The notes beneath the pieces were generated by a model. The model had not been told where the DNA came from. It ran no database searches and was given only the letters and a program-made list of their open reading frames with translations. From positions 1 to 64,000 of the forward strand of contig KQ959373.1 of NCBI GenBank assembly GCA_001552765.1: a stretch of DNA of 64,000 nt, in the 5' to 3' direction. The translations under genes and the position numbers were made by a program. This document shows, in pieces, positions 18,858-29,400 of the stretch (positions are counted from its first letter, which is position 1; each line of letters opens with the position of its first letter). Source of the stretch: Bacteroidales bacterium KA00344 (GTDB lineage: Bacteria > Bacteroidota > Bacteroidia > Bacteroidales > Bacteroidaceae).

Positions 18858-20708
18858 ATGAAAAAAACAAAATTCTACCTGTCAACTTTGGCACTTATCT
18901 TTTCACTAAACCTAAGTGCTGCAATACAACCAAGACCGGAATACCCACGTCCACAATTTGAGCGGACGGAATGGATCAACCTCAACGGTGACGCATGGAC
19001 CTATCAATTCGATTTTGGAAAAAGCGGGATGGAAAACAAACTCTTCAACTCCAAAGGTTTTGGAGACCGTATCAACGTGCCGTTCTGTCCGGAAAGTCCC
19101 TTGTCAGGAATAGGCCATACGGATTTCATCGATGCCATGTGGTATCACAGAACACTGGATATCCCTGCCGGTTGGAAGGGCAACCACATTATTTTGCATT
19201 TTGGAGGAGTAGACTTCAAGTCGACCATATATATAAATGGTAAAGAGGCCTTCGTACACTACGGTGGGGCAGCGTCCTTTCAGGTGGACATTACAAACTA
19301 TGTCAAGGCAGGACAGAAAAACGACTTAGTGGTTTCTGTTCTCGACGACGTCCGCTCCAAAATGCAGCCCGCTGGCAAACAGTCAAGCCGTCTAAACTCT
19401 CATGGATGTTTCTACACCCGTGTAACGGGAATTTGGGCTACGGTTTGGCTGGAGTCGGTTGCGAAGAACGGTTTGAAGAACTGTCGCATCACCCCAGATC
19501 TCGACAACAGCCAGTTTGTGTTTGAGCCGAAATTCTACGAGACCAACGGCAATGCCACCTTTACGGTGAACGTCAAAGACGGCAACAAAACCGTCGCCTC
19601 GTTGAACAGCAAAGCCAGTGACAACGCATTTCTCGTTGCAAAAATAAAGAATGTGAAGACTTGGTCGCCTGAGCGTCCTTTCCTCTACGACATAGAGTAT
19701 ATCGTCAAAGAAGACGGTAAGGTGATTGACAAGGTGAAAAGTTATGCCGGTATGCGCAAGGCAGAGCTTCGCGGCAACCGGTTTTACCTGAACAACAAGC
19801 CCTATTACCAACGCCTCGTCCTCGACCAAGGGTATTATCCTGACGGACAATGGACGGCTCCCACAGACGAAGCCCTGAAAAACGACATTGTGCTTGCCAA
19901 GAATGCAGGGTTCAACGGTGCCCGACTGCACCAAAAAGTGTTCGAGCAGCGCTATTTCTATTGGGCAGACAAGCTGGGCTACCTCACATGGGGAGAATCG
20001 CCAAGCTGGGCCATGGACTGGACCAATCCCGTTGCCGCACGCAACATGATTGACGAATGGGCAGAGTGTGTGGAGCGCGACTACAACGTTACGAGCCTCG
20101 TGGTATGGTCTCCGCTCAACGAGACGTGGCAGGACGACGTAGACGGTCAGCGCCAAAGACTCTCACGAGACCTCTATTTCACAACCAAGCGCCTGGACCG
20201 CACGCGTCCCGTAGCAACCACTTCGGGCGGATACCACGCCGGTTTTGACGACATCTACACCGAACACACCTACGAGCAAGACCCCGTGAAACTCTACAAC
20301 CTACTGAAACCCATCGACGAAGGTAAGCCCTATGTGCAGTTTGCAAACAAGAGTTGGGCATGGCAGGGAGAGCCGTATATGATTGATGAATTTGGCGGCA
20401 TACGCTGGGTGAAAAAGATGCATGCCGCAGAAGTTGCACCGGAATCAAGTTTCTGGGGATACGGCAAAGACCCACAGAGCATAGAGGAATATTACCGACG
20501 TCTGGAAGACCAGGTGAACGTGGTGCTCAGCATCGATGGAATCACGGGCTTCTGCTACACGCAGATTGTGGACGTTGAATTGGAAAAGAACGGCATCTAC
20601 ACCTACGACCGGGAACGGAAATTTGACATGGACCGCATCAAAAAAATCTTCTCCAAGAGCCGTGAACAGGCCAAGAAGGAAGTTGCCGACATGCTGAAAA
20701 AACGCTGA
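18858..20708 (+). CDS. Exported glycoside hydrolase family 2 enzyme
   Basis: A 616-residue exo-acting beta-glycosidase, probably periplasmic. Signal peptide at about 1-21 (ending LSAA). The jelly-roll sugar-binding domain spans about 35-205 (FERTEWINLNGDAWTYQFDF, HFGGVDFKSTIYINGK), an immunoglobulin-like domain about 205-295, and the TIM barrel from about 300. The acid/base glutamate is at about 422 (WSPLNETW) and the nucleophile at about 511 (IDEFGG). The family covers beta-galactosidases, glucuronidases, mannosidases and arabinosidases; the sequence does not settle which. It opens the polysaccharide locus. Confidence 0.9.
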   Translation: MKKTKFYLSTLALIFSLNLSAAIQPRPEYPRPQFERTEWINLNGDAWTYQFDFGKSGMENKLFNSKGFGDRINVPFCPESPLSGIGHTDFIDAMWYHRTLDIPAGWKGNHIILHFGGVDFKSTIYINGKEAFVHYGGAASFQVDITNYVKAGQKNDLVVSVLDDVRSKMQPAGKQSSRLNSHGCFYTRVTGIWATVWLESVAKNGLKNCRITPDLDNSQFVFEPKFYETNGNATFTVNVKDGNKTVASLNSKASDNAFLVAKIKNVKTWSPERPFLYDIEYIVKEDGKVIDKVKSYAGMRKAELRGNRFYLNNKPYYQRLVLDQGYYPDGQWTAPTDEALKNDIVLAKNAGFNGARLHQKVFEQRYFYWADKLGYLTWGESPSWAMDWTNPVAARNMIDEWAECVERDYNVTSLVVWSPLNETWQDDVDGQRQRLSRDLYFTTKRLDRTRPVATTSGGYHAGFDDIYTEHTYEQDPVKLYNLLKPIDEGKPYVQFANKSWAWQGEPYMIDEFGGIRWVKKMHAAEVAPESSFWGYGKDPQSIEEYYRRLEDQVNVVLSIDGITGFCYTQIVDVELEKNGIYTYDRERKFDMDRIKKIFSKSREQAKKEVADMLKKR

Positions 20709-20722
20709 TACCTATTAGAAAT

Positions 20723-20770
20723 GCAAATCTTGCGGTGTAGAAAAACATAAAAACCACCGCAAAGATTTGC
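20723..20770 (+). terminator. Hairpin between the GH2 and susC-like genes
   Basis: GCAAATCTTGCGGTG and CACCGCAAAGATTTGC pair almost perfectly (one bulged base) around a 17-base A-rich loop, 14 bases after the GH2 stop. No T run follows, so it could be a processing or stability element that sets different levels of GH2 and SusC rather than a strict terminator. Confidence 0.6.
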
Positions 20771-20917
20771 CTTGCAAACAAAGACGGATTAAGAAAAACT
20801 ACCTAATTATAAATGATTTAAACATTTACTTCACCTAAAGAACATCAAAATATATAAATGAAACATCTTTCAAATTGTAGTATAAATATTTTTTAACCTT
20901 CTAAACACTTATAACAA

Positions 20918-23900
20918 ATGAAAAGGAATCAAGGTCTGAAACCAAGGTTGCTTTTGGCGTCATTGTTCCTATTAGGGACAAATCTGATGTCGCTATCTGC
21001 TTTGGCATCTAATGATGCCTTACCGCGAACAGCACATACACAGAATGCCGGCAGCTCAGGACAAAACGACAAACGAGAAATCAGAGGATTTGTTGGGGAT
21101 GAGAATGGCGAAGCCATCATTGGCGCAACCGTTCGTGTGCGTGGCACCTCAGATGGAGCTATCACAAATAGCGAGGGTACTTTTGTAATACAAGCCAAGC
21201 CCAATGATGTTCTGGACATAGCTTACATCGGCTATCAGGACAAAGAAATCAGTCTCAAAAACCGCACGTTTATTGCCATTTCGCTGTATCCCGCTCACAA
21301 GGACCTGGAAGAGGTGGTAGTAGTAGGATTCGGTAAGCAGAAGAAAGAGTCGCTGGTTGGAGCCGTGCAAGCCGTCAACCCCGACGACTTGAAGATGACC
21401 TCCAGTAGTTTGACTACATCTTTCGCCGGTAACGTTCCCGGTATCATCGCTCGACAGACAAGTGGTGAACCCGGTTACGACAATGCCGACTTCTACATTC
21501 GAGGCATCTCCACCTTTGGAGCTAACAGAAATCCGCTCATCATACTTGACGGAGTAGAAATCAGCACAACGATGCTGAACAACATTCCGCCAGAGTCTAT
21601 CGAGTCGTTCTCTGTGCTCAAGGACGCCACCGCCACCTCTTTATATGGCTCGCGTGGTGCAAATGGTGTTATTATCGTGAACACCAAGCAGGGTGAGTTG
21701 TCCGAGAAGATGCAGGTGAAAGTTCGACTGGACAACACATTTTCAACTCCCACAATGGTTCAGTCCATGGCAGATGGCCCCACTTACATGCAAATGTTCA
21801 ATGAGGCTACCTACAACGAGGCTAAGGCTGTGGGCAACCCTTATACTCCTTATTACAGCGAAGAGCGCATTGCCAAGACGCGCGAGGGAGCCAACCCATA
21901 CCTGTTCCCGAACAACGACTGGCATAATATGTTGTTCAAGAATATGACCATGAACCAGAACCTGAATCTCAATATCAGGGGCGGTAGCAAGATATTGACC
22001 TATTTTCTCAATGCAGGCATCTTCTATGAGAACGGTATCATACGTCAGCCCAAAGAGACACAAGCGCTGGACGTGAACATGCGAAGCCGTAAATATCTAT
22101 TCCAAAGCAACGTTACGGCCCGCCTTACACGTACGACAAAGATTGGTTTGAACATGAATACGCAGCTGTTCTACTATCATGCACCCAAAGAGCCGGTCAA
22201 CGACCTGTTTTATTACACCATGCGCGTGTCACCCGTCAGTTTCCCACCCGTGCTCCCCGCACAGGAAGGTGACACATTCGTTCGCTATGGTATGAATGCT
22301 CGCCAAGGTGTAGGCGGTTTGCAAATTAACCCATACGCTCGCTTGAGTTCCGGTTATACTGACCGCAACTATGTGTATTCGACAACAGCATTCAATATAG
22401 ACCAAGATTTAGACTTTGTCACTCCCGGACTGAAAGTCAGTGGATTGGCCTCGTTCTATAATCACAGCTTCAACTGGTTAGATCATTGGACAGTACCGTT
22501 TTACTACAAAGTGTCCGATGATTACACCGTGGACGAGAACGGACAATACATTTTTGACAGTACCAACATTGGCGATCCCGGTCAGCCTTACCTGCAATCC
22601 AACTCCGGCAGAGACCCCACCACAACAGTATGGTCATTGCAAGGAAAAGTGGATTACCAAAGACTGTTTGGCAAGCACGATGTGAATGCCACCTTGGTGT
22701 ACCACATGAAAGAAACCAAGAAAGTTAAAAACGGCGGCGGTGAATACGATCTGTTGCCTTACAGAGAGCAGGGATTAGCCGGTAGATTGGCTTATAATTA
22801 CGATCATCGCTATCTGCTGGAGGCCACATTTGGTTACAACGGATCGGAAAACTTTATGAGTGGCAAGCGGTTTGGTTTCTTCCCGGCTGTCGCAGCAGGT
22901 TGGACCATCTCCAATGAAGCCTTCTTTAAACCGGCCAAAGCCTATGTTCACAACCTGAAGTTACGTGGATCGTATGGCCTTGTGGGTAACGATGCCTTGC
23001 GAGACCGTTTCCCATACATCACCACGGTGAACATGTTTTCCAGAGGAGGTTGGTGGATAGGCAACAACTACGATAACATCAGAGTGCCCAATATCACTAC
23101 CTATGGTAACCCATTGGCTACGTGGGAAAAATCTAAAAAGCTCAACATCGGTGTGGATATGAACCTGATGGGCTGTCTGGATATCACCTTCGACTATTTC
23201 AACGAGTCGCGTACAGGTATCTTCATGCAGAGAAAATCCGTAATTTCAATGTCAGGATTCGGAAGAAACAAACCTTGGGCCAACATCGGAGCAGTTAAAA
23301 ACAAGGGCTTTGATATGAGCCTGGCCTATACAAAGGTGTTTAACCGAGACTTTACTGTCAAAGCAAACGGTAGCCTGACATACGCCCACAACGAAATGAC
23401 CGATGTGGATGAGCCACAAAACGTGGCCGCCTACTATTCTTATTTGGGACATCCCATCAATAGTATTCGCGGTTTCGTGGCCGAAGGATTGTTTACCTCA
23501 CAAGAGGAAATCGATAACTCGCCCAAGCAAGAGCTAAGCGCATACACTGTGGGTGACATCAAATATAAGGATCTCAACGGAGACAACAAGATAGACAAAA
23601 ACGATGAGACAACCATCGGCAATCCGGAATTGCCCGAAATAATCTATGGTTTTGGAACCACCATCACCTACAAGAAGTGGGATATGTCTATGATGTTCCA
23701 AGGAGCCGGGCGCGTGAGCCTGATGATGAGAGACATTCACCCCTTTGTAGACAAGGATGGAGACGGACTGGGTATAGCCCAATATATCGTAGACAACCAC
23801 TGGTCAGAGGCCAACAACAACGCCAATGCGGCCTATCCACGCCTAACCCAATCATTTGTGAACAACAACGTGGTGCCCAGTACATTCTACCTGCGTGATG

Positions 23901-24091
23901 GCAGCTACCTGCGACTCAAAACGATGGAAGTGGGATTCACGCCTACCAAGTGGATGCGAGTTTATGTGGCAGGAACCAACCTTCTCACCTTCTCACCCTT
24001 CAAGACGTGGGATCCGGAAATGGGAAGTGGCAGCGGTTTGAGCTACCCATTGCAGCGAACATTCAAGATTGGCGTACAGTTTCATTATTAA
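20918..24091 (+). CDS. SusC-like TonB-dependent outer membrane transporter
   Basis: A 1057-residue outer-membrane beta-barrel that imports oligosaccharides with its SusD partner. Signal peptide at about 1-30, a carboxypeptidase-regulatory-like domain at about 53-130 (IRGFVGDENGEAIIGATV), the EEVVVVGFGKQKKESLVGAV region typical of the SusC/RagA start, a plug domain about 135-245 (YIRGISTFGANRNPLIILDG, TSLYGSRGANGVIIV), then the barrel. The C-terminus (FKIGVQFHY) ends in an aromatic residue, as expected. The susD-like gene follows directly. Confidence 0.96.
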   Translation: MKRNQGLKPRLLLASLFLLGTNLMSLSALASNDALPRTAHTQNAGSSGQNDKREIRGFVGDENGEAIIGATVRVRGTSDGAITNSEGTFVIQAKPNDVLDIAYIGYQDKEISLKNRTFIAISLYPAHKDLEEVVVVGFGKQKKESLVGAVQAVNPDDLKMTSSSLTTSFAGNVPGIIARQTSGEPGYDNADFYIRGISTFGANRNPLIILDGVEISTTMLNNIPPESIESFSVLKDATATSLYGSRGANGVIIVNTKQGELSEKMQVKVRLDNTFSTPTMVQSMADGPTYMQMFNEATYNEAKAVGNPYTPYYSEERIAKTREGANPYLFPNNDWHNMLFKNMTMNQNLNLNIRGGSKILTYFLNAGIFYENGIIRQPKETQALDVNMRSRKYLFQSNVTARLTRTTKIGLNMNTQLFYYHAPKEPVNDLFYYTMRVSPVSFPPVLPAQEGDTFVRYGMNARQGVGGLQINPYARLSSGYTDRNYVYSTTAFNIDQDLDFVTPGLKVSGLASFYNHSFNWLDHWTVPFYYKVSDDYTVDENGQYIFDSTNIGDPGQPYLQSNSGRDPTTTVWSLQGKVDYQRLFGKHDVNATLVYHMKETKKVKNGGGEYDLLPYREQGLAGRLAYNYDHRYLLEATFGYNGSENFMSGKRFGFFPAVAAGWTISNEAFFKPAKAYVHNLKLRGSYGLVGNDALRDRFPYITTVNMFSRGGWWIGNNYDNIRVPNITTYGNPLATWEKSKKLNIGVDMNLMGCLDITFDYFNESRTGIFMQRKSVISMSGFGRNKPWANIGAVKNKGFDMSLAYTKVFNRDFTVKANGSLTYAHNEMTDVDEPQNVAAYYSYLGHPINSIRGFVAEGLFTSQEEIDNSPKQELSAYTVGDIKYKDLNGDNKIDKNDETTIGNPELPEIIYGFGTTITYKKWDMSMMFQGAGRVSLMMRDIHPFVDKDGDGLGIAQYIVDNHWSEANNNANAAYPRLTQSFVNNNVVPSTFYLRDGSYLRLKTMEVGFTPTKWMRVYVAGTNLLTFSPFKTWDPEMGSGSGLSYPLQRTFKIGVQFHY

Positions 24092-24109
24092 TTGAAAAAA
24101 TACAGAACG

Positions 24110-26023
24110 ATGAAAACTAAATCATATATTAAAATAATGCTCGCCACCATTTTGGCGGGAACGCTGTCGGCATGCGATTTCCTTGACGTGGTGCCTACCG
24201 GCAACGCCACCGAAGCCGATATTTACAAGACACAAACCCAAGCAGAGCGCATGGTGGTGGGCTGTTATAGCGAGATACCCGATTTCATGCAGCCGCAAAA
24301 GGGTTTTCCCGGCTTGATGGGATCGGACGAAATGGTCGTGGGACACCGCGGAACGACACGCTGGTTCCACTATAAGAGCTTGATGAACGGCGATGAAAAG
24401 TCTTCCAGCACCTACTTTGCGCTGTGGAGCAATACGGCTGACAACTATCCAGTAGACGCACAGAAAAAAGACATTTGGGGTGCCATTCGCAAGTGCTACA
24501 ACGTGTTGAACAACCTTGACAAGGTGCCGGACATCACCAAAGAGAACATAAATCTATGGAAAGGTGAGGCGCTCTTCCTCATAGGCTATTACCATCAGAT
24601 TTTGTTGGAGTTTTATGGTCCAATTTTCTTAGCCAAAGAGGAGTACTCGCAGAATGTTGAAAACAATCAGATGCGCGTGCCATACGATGAGTGCGTGGAA
24701 TTTATTGCCGAGAAATACGATGAGGCTGCCAAGTTGCTTCCTGCCATTCGAACCAATGGCGAGAAAAACAGAGCTACCTCAGCCACCGCACTTGGTTTCA
24801 AAGCACGCTTGCTTTTATATGCTGCATCACCATTGGTCAATGGCAACACAGAGTTTTATGCCAATTTCAAAAATCCGGATGGAAAGCCATTGATGAATTT
24901 GACATACGACCGAGAGAAGTGGAAGAAAGCCATGGATGCTGCCGAGGATGCTATCAAGCTATGCGAGGCTAATGGTTACAAGTTGTATGGCGGTAGCACA
25001 ACCGACTGGTTTAAGGGCGGTACAAACTATCACGAGGCCTTTGTTGGTCCAAAGACGGGTAGCTTTAACAACTGGGACGAGATACTCTTCGGTATAGCCA
25101 ATCAAGGAGAGATTAGCTATTGCATTAAGAATTTCGCACCGCGTGTAGGCTATAATAAGTACAGCCGCGATGGTTTTAGAGGATATGTATTCCCCACATG
25201 GAGTTGTGTAACCCGATACTTTACGTTGAAGGGCTTGCCCTGGGAAGACGACCCAGACACAAAAAACCTTAAACCCACTGACATTGTGCCGTCTCCTTTC
25301 TTTCCCAAAGAGCAGACCTCTGCCTACCATGCGTTTAGAGAGCCGAGATTCTATGCTTCTATCGGATTCGACCGTGGGCCGTTTCAGGTCAACAATGGCA
25401 CGATTATGCTGAAGTGTCGCAGGGGTGAACCTCAACAGGAAGATGGCATAACGGGCAACGAGTATCAAAGCGACAATGGCTATTTTTGTCAAAAATGGGT
25501 ATCCGTCAAAGATACTTACAATCCCAGAAATAAGCGGTTCACGTTTAATAACTGGGTCTTCCCTTACCTGCGCTTGGCCGAGTTGTACCTGAACTATGTG
25601 GAAGCAGATATGGAATATAACCACAAGTTGAGCGCCAAGAGTTTGGAATACCTCAACAAGGTGCGCACGCGTAGCGGACTTCCCACATTCCAACAGTCGT
25701 GGAGCTACGCCGGGGGCATACCGACAGACATAGCCAAGCTGAGACAAGTGATTCGAGACGAACGCTCTAACGAATTGGCCATGGAGGGTAGAAGATTTCA
25801 CGACATTCGCCGTTGGAAGATACTCGAGAAGGTTTTGAGACCTAAGGAAAAATCATGGAATACTGCCGGAAGGACAGCAAAAGACTATTACCGTCTCACC
25901 GAGATGAATGATGGTAATTACGTTGATCGCTCCACCATCGAAGCACCCAAGTGTTACTGGCTTGCTATTCCGATTGACCAGATTCAGATAGACCCCAACT
26001 TGGTACAAAATCCGGGGTATTAA
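24110..26023 (+). CDS. SusD-like surface glycan-binding lipoprotein
   Basis: A 637-residue lipoprotein that captures glycan on the cell surface for the SusC partner. The start at MKTKSYIKIMLATI (24110) is preferred because a lipoprotein signal follows (LAGTLSACDFLD, lipidated Cys at about residue 21); a TTG start 18 bases upstream is possible. The SusD pattern is clear: DVVPTGNATEADIYKTQTQA, helical repeats, and C-terminal landmarks YLRLAELYLNYVEAD, YLNKVRTRSGLP, IRDERSNELAMEGRRFHDIR. It lies 18 bases after susC in one transcript. Confidence 0.95.
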   Translation: MKTKSYIKIMLATILAGTLSACDFLDVVPTGNATEADIYKTQTQAERMVVGCYSEIPDFMQPQKGFPGLMGSDEMVVGHRGTTRWFHYKSLMNGDEKSSSTYFALWSNTADNYPVDAQKKDIWGAIRKCYNVLNNLDKVPDITKENINLWKGEALFLIGYYHQILLEFYGPIFLAKEEYSQNVENNQMRVPYDECVEFIAEKYDEAAKLLPAIRTNGEKNRATSATALGFKARLLLYAASPLVNGNTEFYANFKNPDGKPLMNLTYDREKWKKAMDAAEDAIKLCEANGYKLYGGSTTDWFKGGTNYHEAFVGPKTGSFNNWDEILFGIANQGEISYCIKNFAPRVGYNKYSRDGFRGYVFPTWSCVTRYFTLKGLPWEDDPDTKNLKPTDIVPSPFFPKEQTSAYHAFREPRFYASIGFDRGPFQVNNGTIMLKCRRGEPQQEDGITGNEYQSDNGYFCQKWVSVKDTYNPRNKRFTFNNWVFPYLRLAELYLNYVEADMEYNHKLSAKSLEYLNKVRTRSGLPTFQQSWSYAGGIPTDIAKLRQVIRDERSNELAMEGRRFHDIRRWKILEKVLRPKEKSWNTAGRTAKDYYRLTEMNDGNYVDRSTIEAPKCYWLAIPIDQIQIDPNLVQNPGY

Positions 26024-26052
26024 TATCTATAGAGTTAATATATAGTTACAGT

Positions 26053-26095
26053 TATCTCCCTGCATCCCTTGCTTGAACAGAGGTGTGGGGAGATA
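26053..26095 (+). terminator. Possible terminator of the susCD-like operon
   Basis: TATCTCCC pairs with GGGAGATA across a 27-base loop, followed by TTGTTTC, 30 bases after the SusD stop. The long loop makes this only a fair candidate. The remaining 300 bases up to the next promoter contain no gene that I can support. Confidence 0.4.
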
Positions 26096-26395
26096 TTGTT
26101 TCTAATCAGCAAATAAGCATTTGGAGGCTGAATAGTTGTACTCCACAGATATAGCTTTGGGCAGCCCTCATGATAATGACAACTGCCAATATTGATACGT
26201 TTTACTTTGCCCATACATACCATTCGTGAAAAAGGGAACTGTAGAAAATATGAATAGAGTCATCAGGTAATATATAGCCCAAGGCTTATGCAACAGGAAT
26301 GTCAAGAACGTACATCAAATCCGGAAATAGAATAACAGATATGTGAGAAGACCGCATTTATAAAGCCAAGAGACACGATTAAGGCAAAAATAGTA

Positions 26396-26403
26396 TAACT
26401 TTG
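26396..26403 (+). promoter_or_regulatory. Promoter -7 box of the hybrid regulator gene
   Basis: TAACTTTG followed by CAC matches the Bacteroidetes -7 motif, 83 bases before the gene. It lacks a clear upstream TTTG. It implies that the sensor is transcribed separately from susCD. Confidence 0.6.
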
Positions 26404-26486
26404 CACTTACATATCAAATCCGCCCATAGTATTGTCATGCGGAAACGCATACTCCACTATGGCCCTACAACATCTGCAACCCCATT

Positions 26487-29400
26487 ATGGCAAGAATAAT
26501 CCACAGTTTCATTTTATCGTTTCTATTTCTATGTACCGGAATGGCGAACAATTACAGGTTCTTCCACATTTCCAGTCAGCAGGGACTGCCGCATCAGCAG
26601 GTACAAGCAATGGTACAGGACTACCAAGGCAATATATGGTTGGGAACGCGCAACGGACTTGCCCGCTACGACGGCTATTCCATTAAAAGCTATTTCAACG
26701 AACCCGACAAGCCCTCCTCGCTAAGCCACAATTTTGTGAAATCGCTTTTCCTCGACCGTAAACACAGAGTCTGGGTGGCCCATTCGAAGGGCGTCAGCTT
26801 GTACAGACCGGCTACAGACGACTTTGAAAACTTCATTCTGCCGGGATATTATATAGAGTCGATCGTCGAAACATCCGATGGGAAAATTATCTGTGGTGGT
26901 ATGAAATTGTCTGTTTTCGATGAGAAAGCCAGGAAGTTCACGCCTCTTCCCTCGTTAGGCGAAGGCTTCATTCTTTCACTCGCCATAGACAAGGACGACC
27001 AACTCTACGTCGCTACCAATTCCTGCATCTATGCCTACAACACCAAACTCAATCAAATCTCCAAGTTAGACACCGGTATCTACAAGGAATTCATTACCGG
27101 CTCTGACGGTATCATCCCCATGACTTTCGACCATGCCGGCAGGCTATGGATAGGACGGAACGGAAAGGGAGTTATGGCATTAGACGTGAAAACAGGCAAT
27201 ACGCGAGTGTATGAGGCCTATCAGCTTTCGGACGGAACGGTGAGAGTGATTACTGAAGACCACAAACACAATATATGGTTGGGCACCGAACAAGGCGTAA
27301 CCATTATTGGGCAGGACGGAAGTATCAAAACGCTGAAACAACAATTTGGCAATATCAATCTGTTGTCCGACAATGCTATTTATTCCATCCTGTCAGACTC
27401 CAACCATAACATTTGGATTGGCTCCTATTTTGGTGGCGTAGATATGATTAAGAACAGCAGCCCCTTCTCATGGGAAGGACCGAGTTACAGTCCCAACAAA
27501 CTACAGGGGAAGGTTGTGCGGCAAATCATTGAAAGAAATCCTCATGAACTCTGGATAGCAACCGAAGACGGCGGACTGAACATCTATAATCCCATGCAGG
27601 GTACATTCTCTCCCTTTAATTCCATTCCCCAACTCGGCTCCAACGTGCATTGTCTGTTCTATGACAACTCCACCGACATCATCTGGATTGGGACCTTCAG
27701 AAACGGACTGTTCCGATATAATCTGAAAACCGGAAGTTCCAAACGGTTTGAACTATCAATGAATCTGTCTGCCGTGTCCATCTTTGATTTTGCCCGACAA
27801 AGCTCCGGAAAACTTTGGGTGGGGACCACACAAGGTCTCCATTGGTATGATCCGCAAGCCCAAAAATTCAGAAGGATAAACCACTCCTCGCTCAATCATG
27901 CTTTCATCTATGCGCTCGCCATCGATCAGTCAGACAATCTTTGGATAGGTACTGTAGCCTACGGAATTTATAAGCTCAACACCAAAACAAATCAAATCAT
28001 TCATTGGAAAGCCACCCAACAGGCACAAGGGCTGAAGGACAACTACATCACATACATTTATCCTGCCCAAGATGGTAAGGTGTGGGTGGGGACCAACAAC
28101 AACGGATTGCAGGTGCTCAATCCCAAAACCGGAAAGTTTTCTGAGATTGAGAACGGCATAACCTTATCCAGAAGCACGATATGCGGCATCAATGCCGATA
28201 AACAAGGCCATGTTTGGATTAGCACAAGTCAAGGATTATTCCAATATTTTCCCAAGACTCGGACCATCAACCGATACACCACCGACGATGGCTTGCCCAC
28301 CAACCAGTTTAACTTCTCTTCAACGCTGCTGACACAAGATGGCAGAATGTTTTTTGGAACGGTGAACGGACTGATTATGTTTCGTTCTGAAGACATGATT
28401 TCCAAGAAAACAAATCTAAGTGTTCATCTCAAATCCTTGAAAATTAACGGCGAGGAAATCAACGCAGCATCAGCAAACACGCCACTCAAGAAAGAACTGG
28501 ATGCCACACACGAAATCAGACTCTCCTATCGTCAGGGACATTCCATCATGATTGATTATGGTGTCATTTCTCCCGGACAAACTGAGTCTATCATTTACCA
28601 AACCAAAGTGGACGGAATAGACAATCAATGGCGAGAGATGGGCAACGGGCATACCTTTGTGAGCTACAACATGGAACCCGGCACCTACATACTGCGAATA
28701 CGGGCCAACAATTCAAATACCGGTTGGGAAAACCGACCTGAAAAAGCAATCAAAATTATCGTTGCGCCACCTTTCTATCGCTCTACTTGGGCTTATCTGT
28801 TCTACCTCTTGCTCGTCGCTATCATCGTTTACTATATTCAGCATTACTATAAAATAAGACTGAACGAAAAGAACAAGGTCAAGATGGCCATGATGGAGAA
28901 GAACAAGATAGAAGAGGTGGACCGTGCCAAAATCGACTTCTTCACCACCGTGTCCCACGAACTGAAAACACCGCTTTCCCTAATCATTGCACCTCTTAAA
29001 AGTATCCATAAGGATAAATTGGACGAAACGGAGCAACGTCATCTGGAGACAGCTCTCAAAAACACCAATAAGATGGAGGAGCTTATCAACGAACTGGTAA
29101 CGTTCAACAAGGTCGAGTCGGATAATTTTCCGTTCTACATTCAGCAAGGCAACCCCTTAGAGTTCATCCAAATTCTCACAAACCTGTTCCGCAGAAGTGC
29201 TGCCGAAAAACATTTAAACTTGAGCGTAGAGTGTGAAAACAACGATGAAATCGTATGGTTTTCACCCTCCTATCTTGAACGCATCATGAACAACCTGTTG
29301 TCCAATGCCATCAAGTTCACTCCAGAAAACGGAGAGGTGAAAGTCAAGGCTTCAATCATCACAGGGCAAGAAGACAACTACACCTATCTCGACGTGAGAG

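Noticed and set aside
19392..20156. Minus-strand open frame of 254 codons opposite the GH2 gene
   Set aside because: Antisense shadow of a well-supported enzyme gene, no start signal or family.
26432..26686. 84-codon frame with an upstream start overlapping the hybrid regulator gene
   Set aside because: It is out of frame with the regulator, whose signal peptide and propeller repeats fix the reading frame.
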